Shown piece by piece: positions 11,475 to 25,751 of a stretch of DNA of 64,000 nt. Below the pieces are notes generated by a model, which saw only the letters and a list, made by a program, of their open reading frames with translations, was not told the DNA's origin and ran no database searches. The translations under genes were made by a program, and so were the position numbers. The DNA comes from Enchytraeus crypticus. Its lineage: Eukaryota > Annelida > Clitellata > Enchytraeida > Enchytraeidae. The DNA is taken from contig CAJHZI010000570.1 of assembly GCA_905160935.1 (NCBI GenBank), forward strand, positions 246,781 to 310,780, read 5' to 3'. Numbering within the stretch: the stretch's first letter is position 1; every line of letters begins with the position of its first letter.

Positions 11475-14400
11475 GTGATTAATTTTACACTTTTATAGTT
11501 GTAAGATTCTATAGTATGTATTAAAATCGCAATCGTGCATATACTTTCTGTATACATGTGCGTATACTGTTATATATGCACTTTCTGCTCCTGTCGCTAG
11601 CACGCTGCTTACCAAACTTATTAGTCCTTCAATTTCCCACTCATGTGGACCATGACAATGGAAACTTCAGTCATTATAAATATACATAAAGTTTCTCGTC
11701 TTATTGCTTCATCAGACTATCATCCGTTATCAATGATGTCTGTTCTTTCACATAGCACTGAATGTATCATTACTTCAAAATACATCTACACTTTTGTCTC
11801 CATCTACTGACCTATCTTTGCTAACCAATTTGCTTTTCAACCAATAAGTTCTCCTACTGGAGCCCTTATTCTATTGTATTGCTATTGCATTATTATAGCC
11901 CTCTTTCACAACATATCTTCTATACTTGAAAACCAAATATTTGTTAGAGTGATAGATCACGATTTTAGTAAGGCACTTGATGCCGTCAAACATTCACGAA
12001 TAATTTCTATTTTTGATGATTAACTTACATTGGACACCATATTTTGATTGCTCTAATGAACCTTAGTTGCTGTCTTGTTCTGGTCTTGATATTTTCTGTG
12101 TGCAGCAAGTAACCATTTGCATATGCACTTAAGCTCTTTCTGCGTGCAACATTTTATATCTCAACTCTGTTTTATTTGCAGTTGACCTGGGATACTGTCA
12201 GTACTAATGATATTGTTTCGAACTTCTATGATAAGCTCTCTTGTGTTACCCCTGTGAGGAAACAAAAATCTACCAAATCTGTTTCTCCACCTGGTACCAG
12301 TGTTAGAAAGAATGAAGCAGGAGGTTGGGGTCATAGGATGGACGGATTCAAGGTTGTGACTAGCAGGTCTGGGTCGTTGGAGTCGTCCATTAACAAGTCA
12401 GCTAAGAGAAAATTTGGTACTTAAGCATAATATGTTCATATGTGCTGCATAGTAAGGTTTATTATCTGATTAGGCGTATACTTAAATTATGTGGTTGAAG
12501 ATTTTGAAGTTTACATTTTTATCAGTTTGCTGCATAATAGGTATAGTTATCACAATAATGGAACCCAGTAATAATGCCTCCGTCTCTTCATGGTTTAGAA
12601 ATTTCTTCCAAAAGTAAATGTTTAAAAGTAATTGTTTAAAAGTAAAGATTACGTTGACGGTTTAAAGTTTTCATTTAACTAATTAATCTCTAAATCTTTA
12701 CTTTGTAAGATATTGTCTGATGATTATTCAACAAATTTACTATTTGATCAGCTTGACCTGGAATCTTACGACCTTAGGGATAGCAGTTTAAAACTTTACG
12801 ATGCTACCTGCTATTTTATACCCTGAGCTATGAGATATTTAATATAAGTCAATGAACTCAATTCTCTTTACAGGCTCTTTACTGTAACAACTTTACTGCA
12901 TGCTACATTCTACGCTATCTGTTGAACGAATAAAATTTTCAAAGAGATTTTCGGAGATTAAACCCCTGAAATGAATTTTAAGGATCCTTTAAATAAAAGA
13001 GTATTCTAAAAATGTTCAGGATAGGACGCCTAACAGTAATTTGTGCGATTTTGTTACCATACAAAAATTGTGTGCATATATAGGGATGAACATTTGGAAA
13101 CTAGGATAATAAGATATAGTCCAAGAAGCTTTAGAGTGAAAATTATAGAAATTCTAGACGGTCATTGATACGTGTCGATGGTTGAACGTTTGAGATACTC
13201 TCTCTCTCTTAGTGCACTGCCTACTGGCAGTTCCATGGTACATAACAGGCTTTACATTCTTGTATCAGGACAGGATGCTAAGAAATTGTTATCAGTCTCA
13301 AAGCGTCGCGATGAAGCCGCTCTTACCATGACTCGGGCTGTTGTTGATACTGTGGATGAATGGGTGTTGCATGACCAAATAAGAGATGTTTTGATACAAC
13401 GGCCTCTTTTAGCTGGGTGCGAGAAGGAATTTTCGTATTACTGGAAACTGAATTTGGGCGTCCACTGTTGAACTTTGAAAAGATGTTCAGCCTCCATGAC
13501 TTTTCAAAATCTCCAAACACGGAACTGTTCAGTGAATTTCATGATTATTTGCCTTCTCTCTCTCTTAGTGCACTGCCTACTGGCAGGTCCATGGTACATA
13601 ACGCCTCCACTCTTCTCTGTCTTCCGCCTTCCACTTCATTTCCACATATGAGTGGGTCCTTAAATCATCTAACATACCTAATATCGGCCTGCCCCTGCCT
13701 CTTTTTCCTTCCTTTCTACCTTCTATGACCTCTTTTAATAGACCTTCCCCCTTTAGAATGTGTCCTATCCATCTCTTCTTCCTATTTCTTAATACATTTA
13801 TCAACTGTCTATCTGTGCCAACTCTCTCCAGTACTTCCTCATTTGTAACCTTTTTGAGTCCAGCTAATCCTCTCCATTCTTCTCCAAGTCCACATTTCCA
13901 ATGCCTCCAGTTTCATAATATCTTCCTTCCTTAAGGTCCATGTTTCACATCCATACAATAGTGTGGTCCAAACCAAAGTTTTCACTATCTTTATCTTTGT
14001 GTCTTTCTTTAGACTTTTTGTTAATAGTTCTTTTCTACTACCAAAGGCCACTTTTGCTTGTGCAATCCTACTGCATATTTCCGTCTCACATTTCCCGTCA
14101 TCGGTTATAGTATGACCCAAATATTTGAAACTCCTTACCTGTTCCAATTTCGTACCATTTATTGTGATATTAACTTAACCTTTATTATTGGACACTCTCA
14201 TAACCTTGGTCTTTTTTATATTAATCTTCATGCCACATCTCAAAGCTGTATTCAGCCTATCCATTATCTTCTGCAATCCAATCTCGCTGCCTGCTACCAT
14301 TCCTTGGTCATCTGCAAATCGTACATCTTGTAACAAATTCCCTCCTACTTTTATTCCTTCTTCCAAGTCTTCCATGGCTTCATCCATCATTGCCTCATGT

Positions 14401-17400
14401 TTGAGATACATGATTATTATATCTCCTATATCATGTTTGAGATACATTGATTATGCATATCATTTTCGCTGATGCACATAAATGATATGTTGATTAAGTA
14501 GTTTCTGAGGCTGTTAATCTATTCAGTTAAATGGGGCTTCTAGTCTTTCATTTTAAATGTATAACTTAGTACCTTCAAATGTCAGGTTTCTATAAATATG
14601 CCATGGATTTTGTAGATATGGAATGAAATAATCTTTATTGCGTTTCATACCAGTATATACATCGAAATATATTCTTTGAACTTTGTTATAGATCGCTGGA
14701 AATGTAGGAATAGTAAATAAATAGCATAACTTTAAACAATAATTTGAATATATAAAACTAAAAGAATATATAAAACTAAAAGAATATATAAAACTAATAT
14801 ATAAAACTAAAAACTATTTTGATATATTATTCAGACAAAACGATGCTTATCAAATCGACCCAGCTGGTGGATGAGATAGAAACGAGTTCTAGTGAGGGAG
14901 AGAATGAAGATTGTTGTAGCATCCACACTGATGATGATGATAATACCGTCGATTCTCAGGCTAACTCTGGTAGGCTGCAGCGTAACACATCCGTGGATAA
15001 AGTAGTGTCAAGCTTGTCAGTTGCTGATATTAATGCTGGAAACAAAGCCAGAAAATCTTTTTCTGATGCAGAAAGTGAATTCAGAAAAGTCTTTGGTGAT
15101 ACCGGAAATTCTAAGAGAAGATCTTGTATTGATGCTGGAAAAGCTGCCAGGAGATCACGTCTAAACGCTGGCAGTGATTGTGTTACAGATGTCAGAGAAA
15201 GGAATGTTGGCAAGTTTTTTACTGCCTCAGAAGACAGTGTTGCCGAGCATTCCTCTCTTGAGTCTAATATTTTGCCCAAATATACTGCAGATATGGAAAA
15301 TTTTGTGAGAAGTTCATCTATTGTTGAATTAAATTCGAGAAAATATTTCACTGACACTGCAAAGGATTTCCAGGATACTGTTGCATTAGGAAATTGCTGC
15401 AGAGAAGCTGTTGTGAATGAGAAGAAATATAAGAATTTGAGTCTTTCTGCAGACCTGCCACAACAGACAAGTGATTTAAAAGTAGGGGAGGTTGTCAATG
15501 ATGGGCAAAGAAGGTCTCTTCCATTCTCACAATTGCATCATTATGATAAGGTAAAATCAATTGTTATTTTATACAATATGCCGTTTGTTTTCTATACATA
15601 AACATATCATTTAGTAATAATATATCTTCATATTCATTTATTACAATGAACCGCAGAGATCTTAAATAGTGTGATAAGCAATTGTACTATTAACTAATCA
15701 GTATTGAATATTTCAATGTAGTTACGTTGTTAAGTGAGACTAAATTTCAAACATGTTTAAGTATGAATGATGCACTAGTAAGGCCAATTAAACAAAACTG
15801 TAGGAGAATATAAAACCAAGTTCCACAGTTAATTTTAAATTCTATCTCCAGGTCTGACTGCAAAACCGAAAGTTTGAGTAACTCATGATTGCTCGAAGTC
15901 GAGTAACTTTCATTTGCCTACCATTCTCCATGTTACCACTAGCAAACATGTCATGATGATATTTTTATAGTGATTGTTTGCGTATATTGTTTTAGCAATT
16001 GGTGCAATTTTAAATTACTTTTGTACTCTTCAGTATTTTATCATAATTTTATATTGATAATCACTTTCTCTTAGTGCACTGCTTACTGGCGGGCTCATGG
16101 TTATAGCGTCTCCACTTATCGCTATCTTCCATTTTCCTCTCCTTTTCCCCCCATAAGGGTGGATCTTTAAATCATCTTCAACATTAATTCCCTTTAATAT
16201 ACCTTTTTTTTTAAAAAATTATTTTTTTAAAATTATTCCGTATAGTTACACACATGACATACCGCATGTGTTTACAATGTTTCCATTCTAAAGTTTCTGT
16301 TTTTTGTAGTTTTCGTTATTTCCTCCATTCCTTTCCATGGTTATTAGTATCGTTGCCTTTTGTTGGCGCTCCAATAGCAGCCGGCGCGGATTTAAGAATA
16401 ACCTCCAACACCCTGGGGATTGTTTACTTTCAAAGCTGTCTACACGCGGTCTTCCGGTCTTCTGAAGTGGTCGCCCACAATTTACTAACTGCGTGCAGCG
16501 TGGCTTTACTTCGTTCAACTGACGCGCAGCTGAACTGAGTGCGCTAAATCCCCCCTGTCGTTAAATCCCCCCTTTATTCATGGGGGGATTCTGCTTATGA
16601 CGAGGTGGGCCCCCTATGCCTTCCTCAGCTCGACTAACATTTATTAGGCAGGGGTGTCATTCCCTGAAAAAACAATCTTGTTTACCCAAATATACTTTTT
16701 AATTTATTGATAGTATATCGAAAATATTGTTCAAATACTTAAACTATAATTTCAAACTTCATTTGGACGGTTTGAGACATTTCAACTTGCAGAATCCACC
16801 AGTTCTAAATAGCTACAAATTTATGGCATTTTCCTGCTTGCAATGCAACTGTGCTAATGAGCCATCATTGCCATACACATGATAAAAAAATGCATAAATA
16901 TTTATTTTGACTTCTACGAACGTTTGAAAATAATCAGTTTTATAGCTATTGGCTGCTCAGTTGAAGATATATAATATATAAATTAAAATCGTTGAGATTA
17001 TGGAAATTATTGATAAAACAAAATGTATCCATTTTTAAAACATTTCTTTCAATATGTTCTGTGTAAACTGTTCCTCATAAAATACCAAGAACAGGCTTCA
17101 AAAGGCTTCACTCGTACAGTCGTTTTAAATCCTGTTGAAGACATTAGAATTTGTTTTAGTGCAGGATTCAAATCATGAACAGTTGACAAGAGTCTGAGAT
17201 CATAGCACTATGTTGTGTGCATCCATTCACTGGTGGAATAATTCTTGTAACTGTAAAACACTGAAATAGCATACAGTAAAACACTGAAATTATGTACTGT
17301 AAATATTGAAATAATATTCTGTAAACAATAATATGCTGTAAATATTGTATTATACTGTAAACAGTGAAATACTATACAGTAAACATTGAAATAGTATGCT

Positions 17401-20400
17401 GTACACACTGAATTAGTACACTGTAAACACTGAAAAAGTAAACTGTAAGCACTGAATTAGTATACTGTAAAACACTGAAATAGCATACTGTAAAACACTT
17501 AAATTATATACTGTAAATATTGAAATAGTATACAGTACACACTGAAATAGTTTACTGTAAACACTGGAAAAGTATCCTGTAAATACAGAAATAACATACT
17601 GTAATCACTGAAATTGATTCAGTGATTCAATTGTTTTTATAGTATTGTGTTTCAGCTGTGTTTACTGTTTCAGCGCTGAATTCTATTTTGCTGTTTCAGT
17701 GCTCCATTGAGGTGTCAGATATTGATTCAGTAGAGTCTAAATCGAGTTCTGATGAATCGAACGAGGTAGGAAATCTAGTTGTATTACTCTAGCTTGTGTT
17801 TGACTTAGATCATATTTGAAAATGATTGTGAAAAGTGATCATTAAAAATATTATATTGTTTGTATTACTTTTAGTAGACTACATGCATTGATATTTAAAG
17901 AAATTATATACTGTATAATATAGTAGTCCATTATGTTGAATATCTGAATATCTAAACAGGACTTAAAGAAAGCACCAGCAAATTGTTTCATAATCCACAT
18001 TTGTTTCCTGCTATAGGTTACGTTTAGATTGAATTGAAGAGTAGTGTAAGTGAATAGGTGAACTTGTTCATTGTTTAATAGGCTTGAAAGTCGGCTTTTA
18101 TGTGTACTTAAGGCGTTTCATTAATTGGAATGCTCTGATAAAATGAAAAAATAGTTAGAGAGAAGAGACTAATAGTACTTATCGTAACAAGAATTTAATG
18201 TGATCAGGCATTTGATCAAAAGTGCATAAATTCTTAATCACTGCAAATTGTACACTGTGGTAGTAGTGTCATAGTAACTATTGAAGAGAGCCAAACTCTC
18301 CACAGCACTCACCTAAATAACTATGAAGAGAGAAGAGAAACTTTTGAGCACCATTGGTAAAGTCATCCGATTTATCTGTTGCTATATACGTTTTCTCACA
18401 GAGGTTGGTATTGATTTATGTTAGTTATGCAGGGAGTTAGGTTGTTATTTAGGTTAATGATGCAGAGAGTTTGGTTTTTATTTAGGTTAGTAATGCGAAG
18501 AAGAGTTTGATTGCTATTTAGGTTAGTGATGCAGGGAGTTTGGTTGTTATTTAGGTTAATGATGCAGAGAGTTTGATTGTTATTTAGGTTAGTAATGCAA
18601 AGAGTTTGATTGTTATTTAGGTTAGTGATGCGTAGAGTTTGAGGTTAATGATGCAGAGCGCTTGGATGTTATTTGAGTTAGTGATTCGAAGAGTTTGGTT
18701 GTTATTTAGGTGAATGATACAGACAGCATGGCTGTTACATCATTTAGTGATACAGACAGCATGGCTGTTATATCATTTAGTGATACAGACAGCATGGTTG
18801 TTATGTCATTTAGTGATACAGACAGCATGGCTGTTATATCATTTAGTGATACAGACAGCATGGCTGTTATATCATTTAGTGATACAGACAGCATGGTTGC
18901 GATATCATTTAGTGATATGGAGAGCATGGTTGTTTTATCATTTAGTGATATAACAACCATGTATGGTTGTTATTTAGTTTAGTGATGCTGAGAGTTTGAA
19001 AGCTGATAAAGCAAGTGAGCATCTCTCTCAGGACATTGTTTCGGTACCATCTACTCAGGAGGACTGTGATGCTGCTAATATTTCCTGTAATTATCTGCTC
19101 TCTGTTAATATATATCTATTTATATTTTAACGACATTACAGGATTATTAATGATTTTTGCTGTCAAACGCACTGTCACTGAGTAGATTTAGTTATTTAGC
19201 TAGTTTTAAAGTTTAGCTAGATAGGTGTTTTAACAGAAGGCTTCTCATGTCACAGGATTATAATTTTATACCTGTTTCTGTTTTGACCAAAATCTTCTGT
19301 GTAATATTTGCAGTTAATTAGTACCTAGCATGTATTCATTACCTGTTTGATTCTTTACTTGATGTAATGCTTTCTGGAGTTTGGTAAGCATAATCATTAA
19401 ATCATCGTCATCATTATCTTCCCTTGAATCCCAGTTTAACTGGGGTCGGGATTAGACAGTTTTGTAGCAATTTTTGGAACTTAGGCGCTCACCAACCAAA
19501 TGCCCTTTCTGACGTTGGTTTTGATAAGCATAATCATTAAGTGCTTTTCGAATAAGGCATTAGCAGCACAGTCCTTTAAATTCTAGTTATAATAATATCT
19601 ATTATAATATTAATATTATAACATATAACATATTATAATATGTAATGATAATAGTTCTAGTTTTGATAAGCATAATCATTAAATGCATTTCGAATAAGGC
19701 ATTAGCAGCATAGTCCATTAGCATAATTTTTTTGGTATGACGAATAAAGGTATTCATATGTAATTTTGAAATTTACAATGATTGTTAGTGATGTTTTCGA
19801 TAGTTTTAAATTATTTGTGTACTGTGTCGAGAGTGAAACTGATAATTCCTCAGCAAACAACTGCATTTATTGGAATTTTATGTTACGCTAGCATTAGGTT
19901 TTATTTTCCATATGTTGATTTAAATATTTATTATAAATCTGTTTTATGTTTTAATTAAATAACTGGCAAGTTAAGTCTCGTTTAACCTCTGTTTCTTGTC
20001 TCTAAAGCAGTTACTGGCTAAACATAGGAGTAAATCCATGCTTATAGCAAGCAGCACTGGATTTAAACCATGTATGTACCGATCAGTACTGGATTTAAAC
20101 CATAGATGTACCTATCAGTACTGGATTTAAACCATGCATGTACCGATCAGTACTGGATTTAAACCATGCATGTACCGATCAGTACTGGATTTGAACCATG
20201 CATGTACCGATCAGCACTGTATTTAAACCATACATGTACCGATCATTGGATATTAACGGACTTGTTTTCAGCTCTGCTTGATTGTAGTTATATTGCAACA
20301 TAGCAGCCTGAGAGGGCTGTTGATCAACAGTGTTAAACACGGATTGATTGTTTCTTTACTCACATGTTAGCCCGTGAAGAGAGCACAAATAAGGCTAGTG

Positions 20401-23400
20401 ACTGGGTGAAGAGGGTTCTAATCCATAAGGTGACAGTGACACCAGAGAAAGTAGTCAAGGCTGGGTGTGAAAATGAGGAGGGAGTGGTGAAAGAGTCTGG
20501 TAAGAAGAAGAAAAGTTCATTTGTAAGGTAGGTACATTTAAAGTCTTAAAAGGGCTGAGGTCCCATTCACTTAGTTTTCTGTCTCGAAAGCCTCTCTGAT
20601 GGTTTTGGTACTGGAATCTGGAATTTAACATTGCACGTACGGATCTGCTGTCAGACATCTAATCCATTGTGCTATCTGATCAGTTTAGTAACCACTCATT
20701 GGTTATTTCTTATTGTACTGTAACATGCAAAATATTATATAGGGTGTCGCATAAGTTCGTATACCGTTTTCAAATTGCATTAACTCTGGAACTACTTAAC
20801 CGTTTTAAACCAAATTTGGACAGTATGTAGACACGATAAATAAAATATATGGGTACAATTTAATTTGTAATCGTACAAGTAATTAAGTAGAAACTGAAAT
20901 TTTTCTGAATGACGTCACATTTTCGCAAAAACTAATATTTTATAGTATTTCCTTTTTGCTTAATGACAGCGAGTATTCTATCCGGCATAGATTTGATTAA
21001 TGTCTGAAGTATTTCCACTTTCACTGATCTCCAAGCTTGTTGTAGACGACGTTTCAGCTGCACAACATTCGTGGGCTCTGGATCGCGGTAGACACTAAAC
21101 GACAGAATACTCCACAGGTTCTCGATAGGAGAAAGGTCTGGAGAGTTCGGTGGCCAGTCCTTCGGCTTAATGTACGATGGAATGTTGTCTTCCAACCATC
21201 TTGTTGTTTTGGCTGATGTATGACATCTTGCACCATCCTGTTGAAAGATGCCAAGGTCATTGTCATTGAACAGCTTTACTCGAGTAACGTTGCCGCCGGT
21301 TACGATTCTTTGAAACGCTGGCTTGACGAGTTTATCCAGTATGTTTACAATGTAATAATCCGAGTTAAGTCGTGTACCGTTCGGAATGAAGTGCAGACTC
21401 GTTAATCCGTGTGCAGTCATTCCGCCCCAAACCATAACCGAGGGACTGAACTTCATTTGAGCAGCGGGAGGAACATTACTCTCCTGTGATCCCCACACAG
21501 TGTCGTTCTTGGGATTGGGTATGTAAAACACTTTGAAGGGTGACTCGTCAGTAAACAGAACATTTGACCAATCCTGAACAGTCCAATTACGATGATCACG
21601 CGCAAACTTAATACGTTTCACCTTGTGAGCATCAGTCAACAGTGGAATTTTTTTTGCGACGCCAGTTCTTCCACTTCAGGTCATTAACCATGTATCTGCG
21701 AATTGTGTCCTTAGAAGCACGTTCATTACGAATTTTCAGTTGATTTGAAATACGGCGCAAACTCTGTCCACGTCTGTATTTTGCGGATTGGATGAGACGC
21801 TTGGCTGTATTAGACAGTATCTTCGGACGTCCACTACGTTTCATATCCACTAGTTTTTCGTCAAATTTGCTTCGACCTACCCACTTCGTAACCCAACACT
21901 TACTCCGATTTAACTTTTGTGCAATACATTTATGCGAATATCCTTCTTTAGCCAATACTACTGCCTGTGCACGTAATTGTATTATTTTAATTTTATCCAT
22001 ATTATAAATTATACGCGGCCTCATCGAACAATAACATTGACACGTTGATTAGCCTTGACTGCGGTCCTGGACGACAACATCAGGTAATTTCCAGGCACGC
22101 GCTGCATGCAGCCACAGCGTGTCTCTAGCTGCGCCAGTCAGAAAATGGGTCACATTGCGCGACAGCGCCGTGTGACGTCATTTCCAGGTCTAATGAAAAT
22201 AAACTTGCACCAACATCTAATTCACATCTATTATACACGAATACGAAGTTTTATGAACATGCGACCTTTACTAGCCGAATTACTGCAATTTGAAAACGGT
22301 ATACGAACTTATGCGACACCCTATATTAACCGGATAGAAGATATTCTGTGAACAACATGTTATGGATTTTTTTATTCCTTTTGTTATTATTCTCTTTTAG
22401 TTTTTTAATGCCCTGGGCTGAATAGGACCCTGGATTAAAAATAAGATAAAAGAAGGACTTTATATAATTTAAAGACAGATGATAAAGAAATATTTAAAAT
22501 AATTCGTCTACGCTCTGGGAGGCCACATTCGCCAAAGTGCCACGAACACAGACAGCCTTAAAGCGCTGGAGTGCAATAGACGGGTGCTGCCACCGAAAGG
22601 CTTTTTCTCGTTGGTCGCCTGTAATAGCGCTGGTTCTCCTGCCTAATTCGTTTATAATTTAATTTGTCATATTATGATTTATGCATTGATTAATCATAGC
22701 TTTTAATTATTTAAACCGATACAAGATTTTTAATTATCTAGAAGCAATGATCAGTTGTAGTTATGTATTTCTGCAGAAATGGACTGGCGGAGCGTCTGAA
22801 CAAATTAGTGGCTAGAGAAAAGTCTGCTGTTGCTTGCTGGATGCACAAAATTCAATCATCTGCCGAAATTGGTAGGCATTTGCTTTTAGGAAATACCTTA
22901 AGCACTATTATGACTATAGTATAGTGATGTTAGAAGTGGCACTCTTTCTCTCTCTCTCTCTTTCTCTCTCCCTCTCTCTCTCTTTCTCTCAATGTACTGC
23001 CTAGTGACAGTCCTAGTCCTGGGGTAAACAACTGGGCCACATATTTATATCGTCTTCCCTTTTTGGGTCAGTTTTTAGTAGTAGCAAACTGCGCAGTCTA
23101 ATATATAAGTTCAAATTAGGGTGTTTAATTAATTTGTGTTTTACAATTTTTTTAAATATACGGTCAATTAACAGTATTTCAGAAGTGCTCAATCATTAAA
23201 TTTGAAATAATGTGATACACAATTGGTCGAAGCAATGCAGTGTATATTATGTTAAAGTTCAAAGCCATGTTGAATGTCAGTTTCCTGTTCGATAGCCTCT
23301 CAGTTATTGGAAAAAAATTGGATGTAAGTCTTGCATCTAATCTGCTAAAATTACTATATTACTTTAAACCACTTTATTAATTATTACTTATCCTCTGTCG

Positions 23401-25718
23401 AACAACTTTCTAACATGCTAACATGCCATCTGCTCAGCTCTGTAGTATAGTTGTATCAGTTGTGTAGCAGTAGCTCTGTAGTTTAGTTGTATCAGTTGTG
23501 CAGTAGTAGCTCTGTAGTATAGTTGTATCAGTTGTGCAGTAGTAGCTCTGTAGTATAGTTGTATCAGTTGTGTAGCAGTAGCTCTGTAGTTTAGTTGTAT
23601 CAGTTGTGCAGTAGTAGCTCTGTAGTTTAGTTGTGTTAGTTGTGTAGCAGTAGCTCTGTAGTTTAGTTGTATCAGTTGTGTAGCAGTAGCTCAATTGTAT
23701 AGTTTGTATAGTTTGTTTTTATTGTTTTACTTGATATTTCTGTTGTCAGTGTTAATTAAAATAATTTCTTTTGGGCTACGATAATTTAGAGACTAAAGCC
23801 CAGTTTAACGTCGGTTTCCTACCTTAAGCATTTCAAAGTCAGGACATGTACTGGATTTCAACCGTGCACTACTTCTCCACAGTCGAACAGTTTATCTAAT
23901 TGCTACCTGCTCAATCCACAAATATTGTTAACTGCATGTAGTTGCATATTGGGTTACTTGGTTTAACCTTGATGTCACATCCATGTTAATAATAATAATA
24001 ATAATAATAATAAAGGTTTAACGTCCGTTTCCTCATCCAGGGATGATGTCAGGGACGTCATCCCTGAGAATTTTTTAATAACAGAATAACAGAATTTTTT
24101 GAGTTAGAATACTTATGCTAAATTATCATTCTTTTATTTTTTCGGTTTTTGAATGTTAGAGTGAGTATGTATTATTGCAATAATATTTGTATCAACTATG
24201 TGTTCATTCGTACATTATTTTTTCATTATCATTATTTTATTTTGTTCACTGATTAAATAGAATTGATGGAATTTGTGTCTGTTGAACACAATCTATTTAC
24301 TTGTTGTTAGTTGACAGTGACAAGCATATAGAAGGTAGAATCAGGCACAGGGTAGAGAGTTGTGGAGGTCTAGCCTTGTTGAGCTGTGATGTTGTGCATG
24401 GTGTGGAATATCTAAGACTCGCTGATAACAGGTCAGTCGTTAACGTCTACCTGCTGCTGTCGTCGGGTCTAACTCAACGATATACGAGCTCTACAACACT
24501 ACACGGTGCAGTCCTACATGTTCATCCTCCCTGGTCTGTACAGTCTATATCTGTTGTAAAATTATGTTACGTCATCTGATCATCCTAGGGCTGGTTCCAG
24601 CCAAAGATTTCTCTATGATTTTCCTCCACAAAACTCCATTCTTCTTCGTTTCCTCGATGTTAATGCTTTTTCTTCCTTCTCTTCTCCCATAACTTCTGAT
24701 TCCAGCAGCCTTCAGGTCTTCTTTGAGGCAGTTTTTCTATCTTCTTTTAGATCTTCTTTTTTCAACAATACCTATTGTTGTTTTGCTATCTGCTTTGTAG
24801 GTAAATATCTACAAAGCCGAATTTAACAGTTTGTTATTTAATATTTTGCTCTTTTATTTTATGGCATTAGGCTGTGCATATTGTTTTTATTTCTGTTGTT
24901 AGATATTGTAGTCTCTGAGATATATTGCTTTATGTCGTTGTTTGCATATATTTTACCTTTCAAAATTGCAATGTTGTGCTACGGAATCTTTGCATACCCG
25001 CTGAACAAAGTTATATATTATATTTAGTTGTCATCTGCTGCTCAAAATATCTACTTATTCAGTAAATTGACAGTTCTAGGTGCATATTATTGCTACTGCT
25101 ACTTGTAGCCTCTATATTTAAGTAGTTTGACTTTTGATACAGTATTTAATGCCTTACTCAGTAGCCGCTTTACATGCAGTTCTCGGCAATTGATTATATC
25201 AATTTGATCACCTACGAATGATTTACAAACAATTGTGTTGTATCGATATATGGAGAATTTGATTATCATTAAATATTTACATTGAGAAGATAAACTACTC
25301 TTTAGGACCTGTTAACACTGATTTCTTGAAACTGATTCTATTGAAAGTTTTTGTTTAGTTTAGCAAGTTGGCGTAATTTTAAAAATTGAACTTAAGTTAG
25401 GAAGGTTTATTAGTTGTCAGGTTATAAATAAATAATTTATCTATATATAGTCTGCTTTGCAGGAAATTGCTCCGACTCTGTGATTGCTGATGCTATGGTA
25501 CTGATCTACTGTAGTGTATATGAGAGATTATAACTGTTAATCCCGTGCTTGGAGCAAGTGTGTGTGGAGATGAAAGAAAAGCAGGGTATGGAATTAATTT
25601 ATGGAGTTGTGGACCTCCTGCTAGACGGTACTCTGTAAGAAATCAGATAGATGAGTTAGACTGTGAGGGATATTCACTAGAGAGAGATAGTGAGTTAGAG
25701 ACCGAGAGAGAGACTCAC

Positions 25719-25751
<33 letters not shown>

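Noticed and set aside
13172..13520. Host exon in the 300-bp duplicated segment
   Set aside because: Open frames on both strands, substitutions between copies not of the synonymous kind, and linkage to a LINE tail in both places.
18706..18982. SDTDSMAVISF repeat protein, and the minus-strand counterpart
   Set aside because: Open because the 33-bp unit lacks stops in several frames; the exon 5 frame differs and splicing probably removes it.
23434..23694. TTDTTKLQSYCY repeat protein
   Set aside because: 36-bp minisatellite translation.
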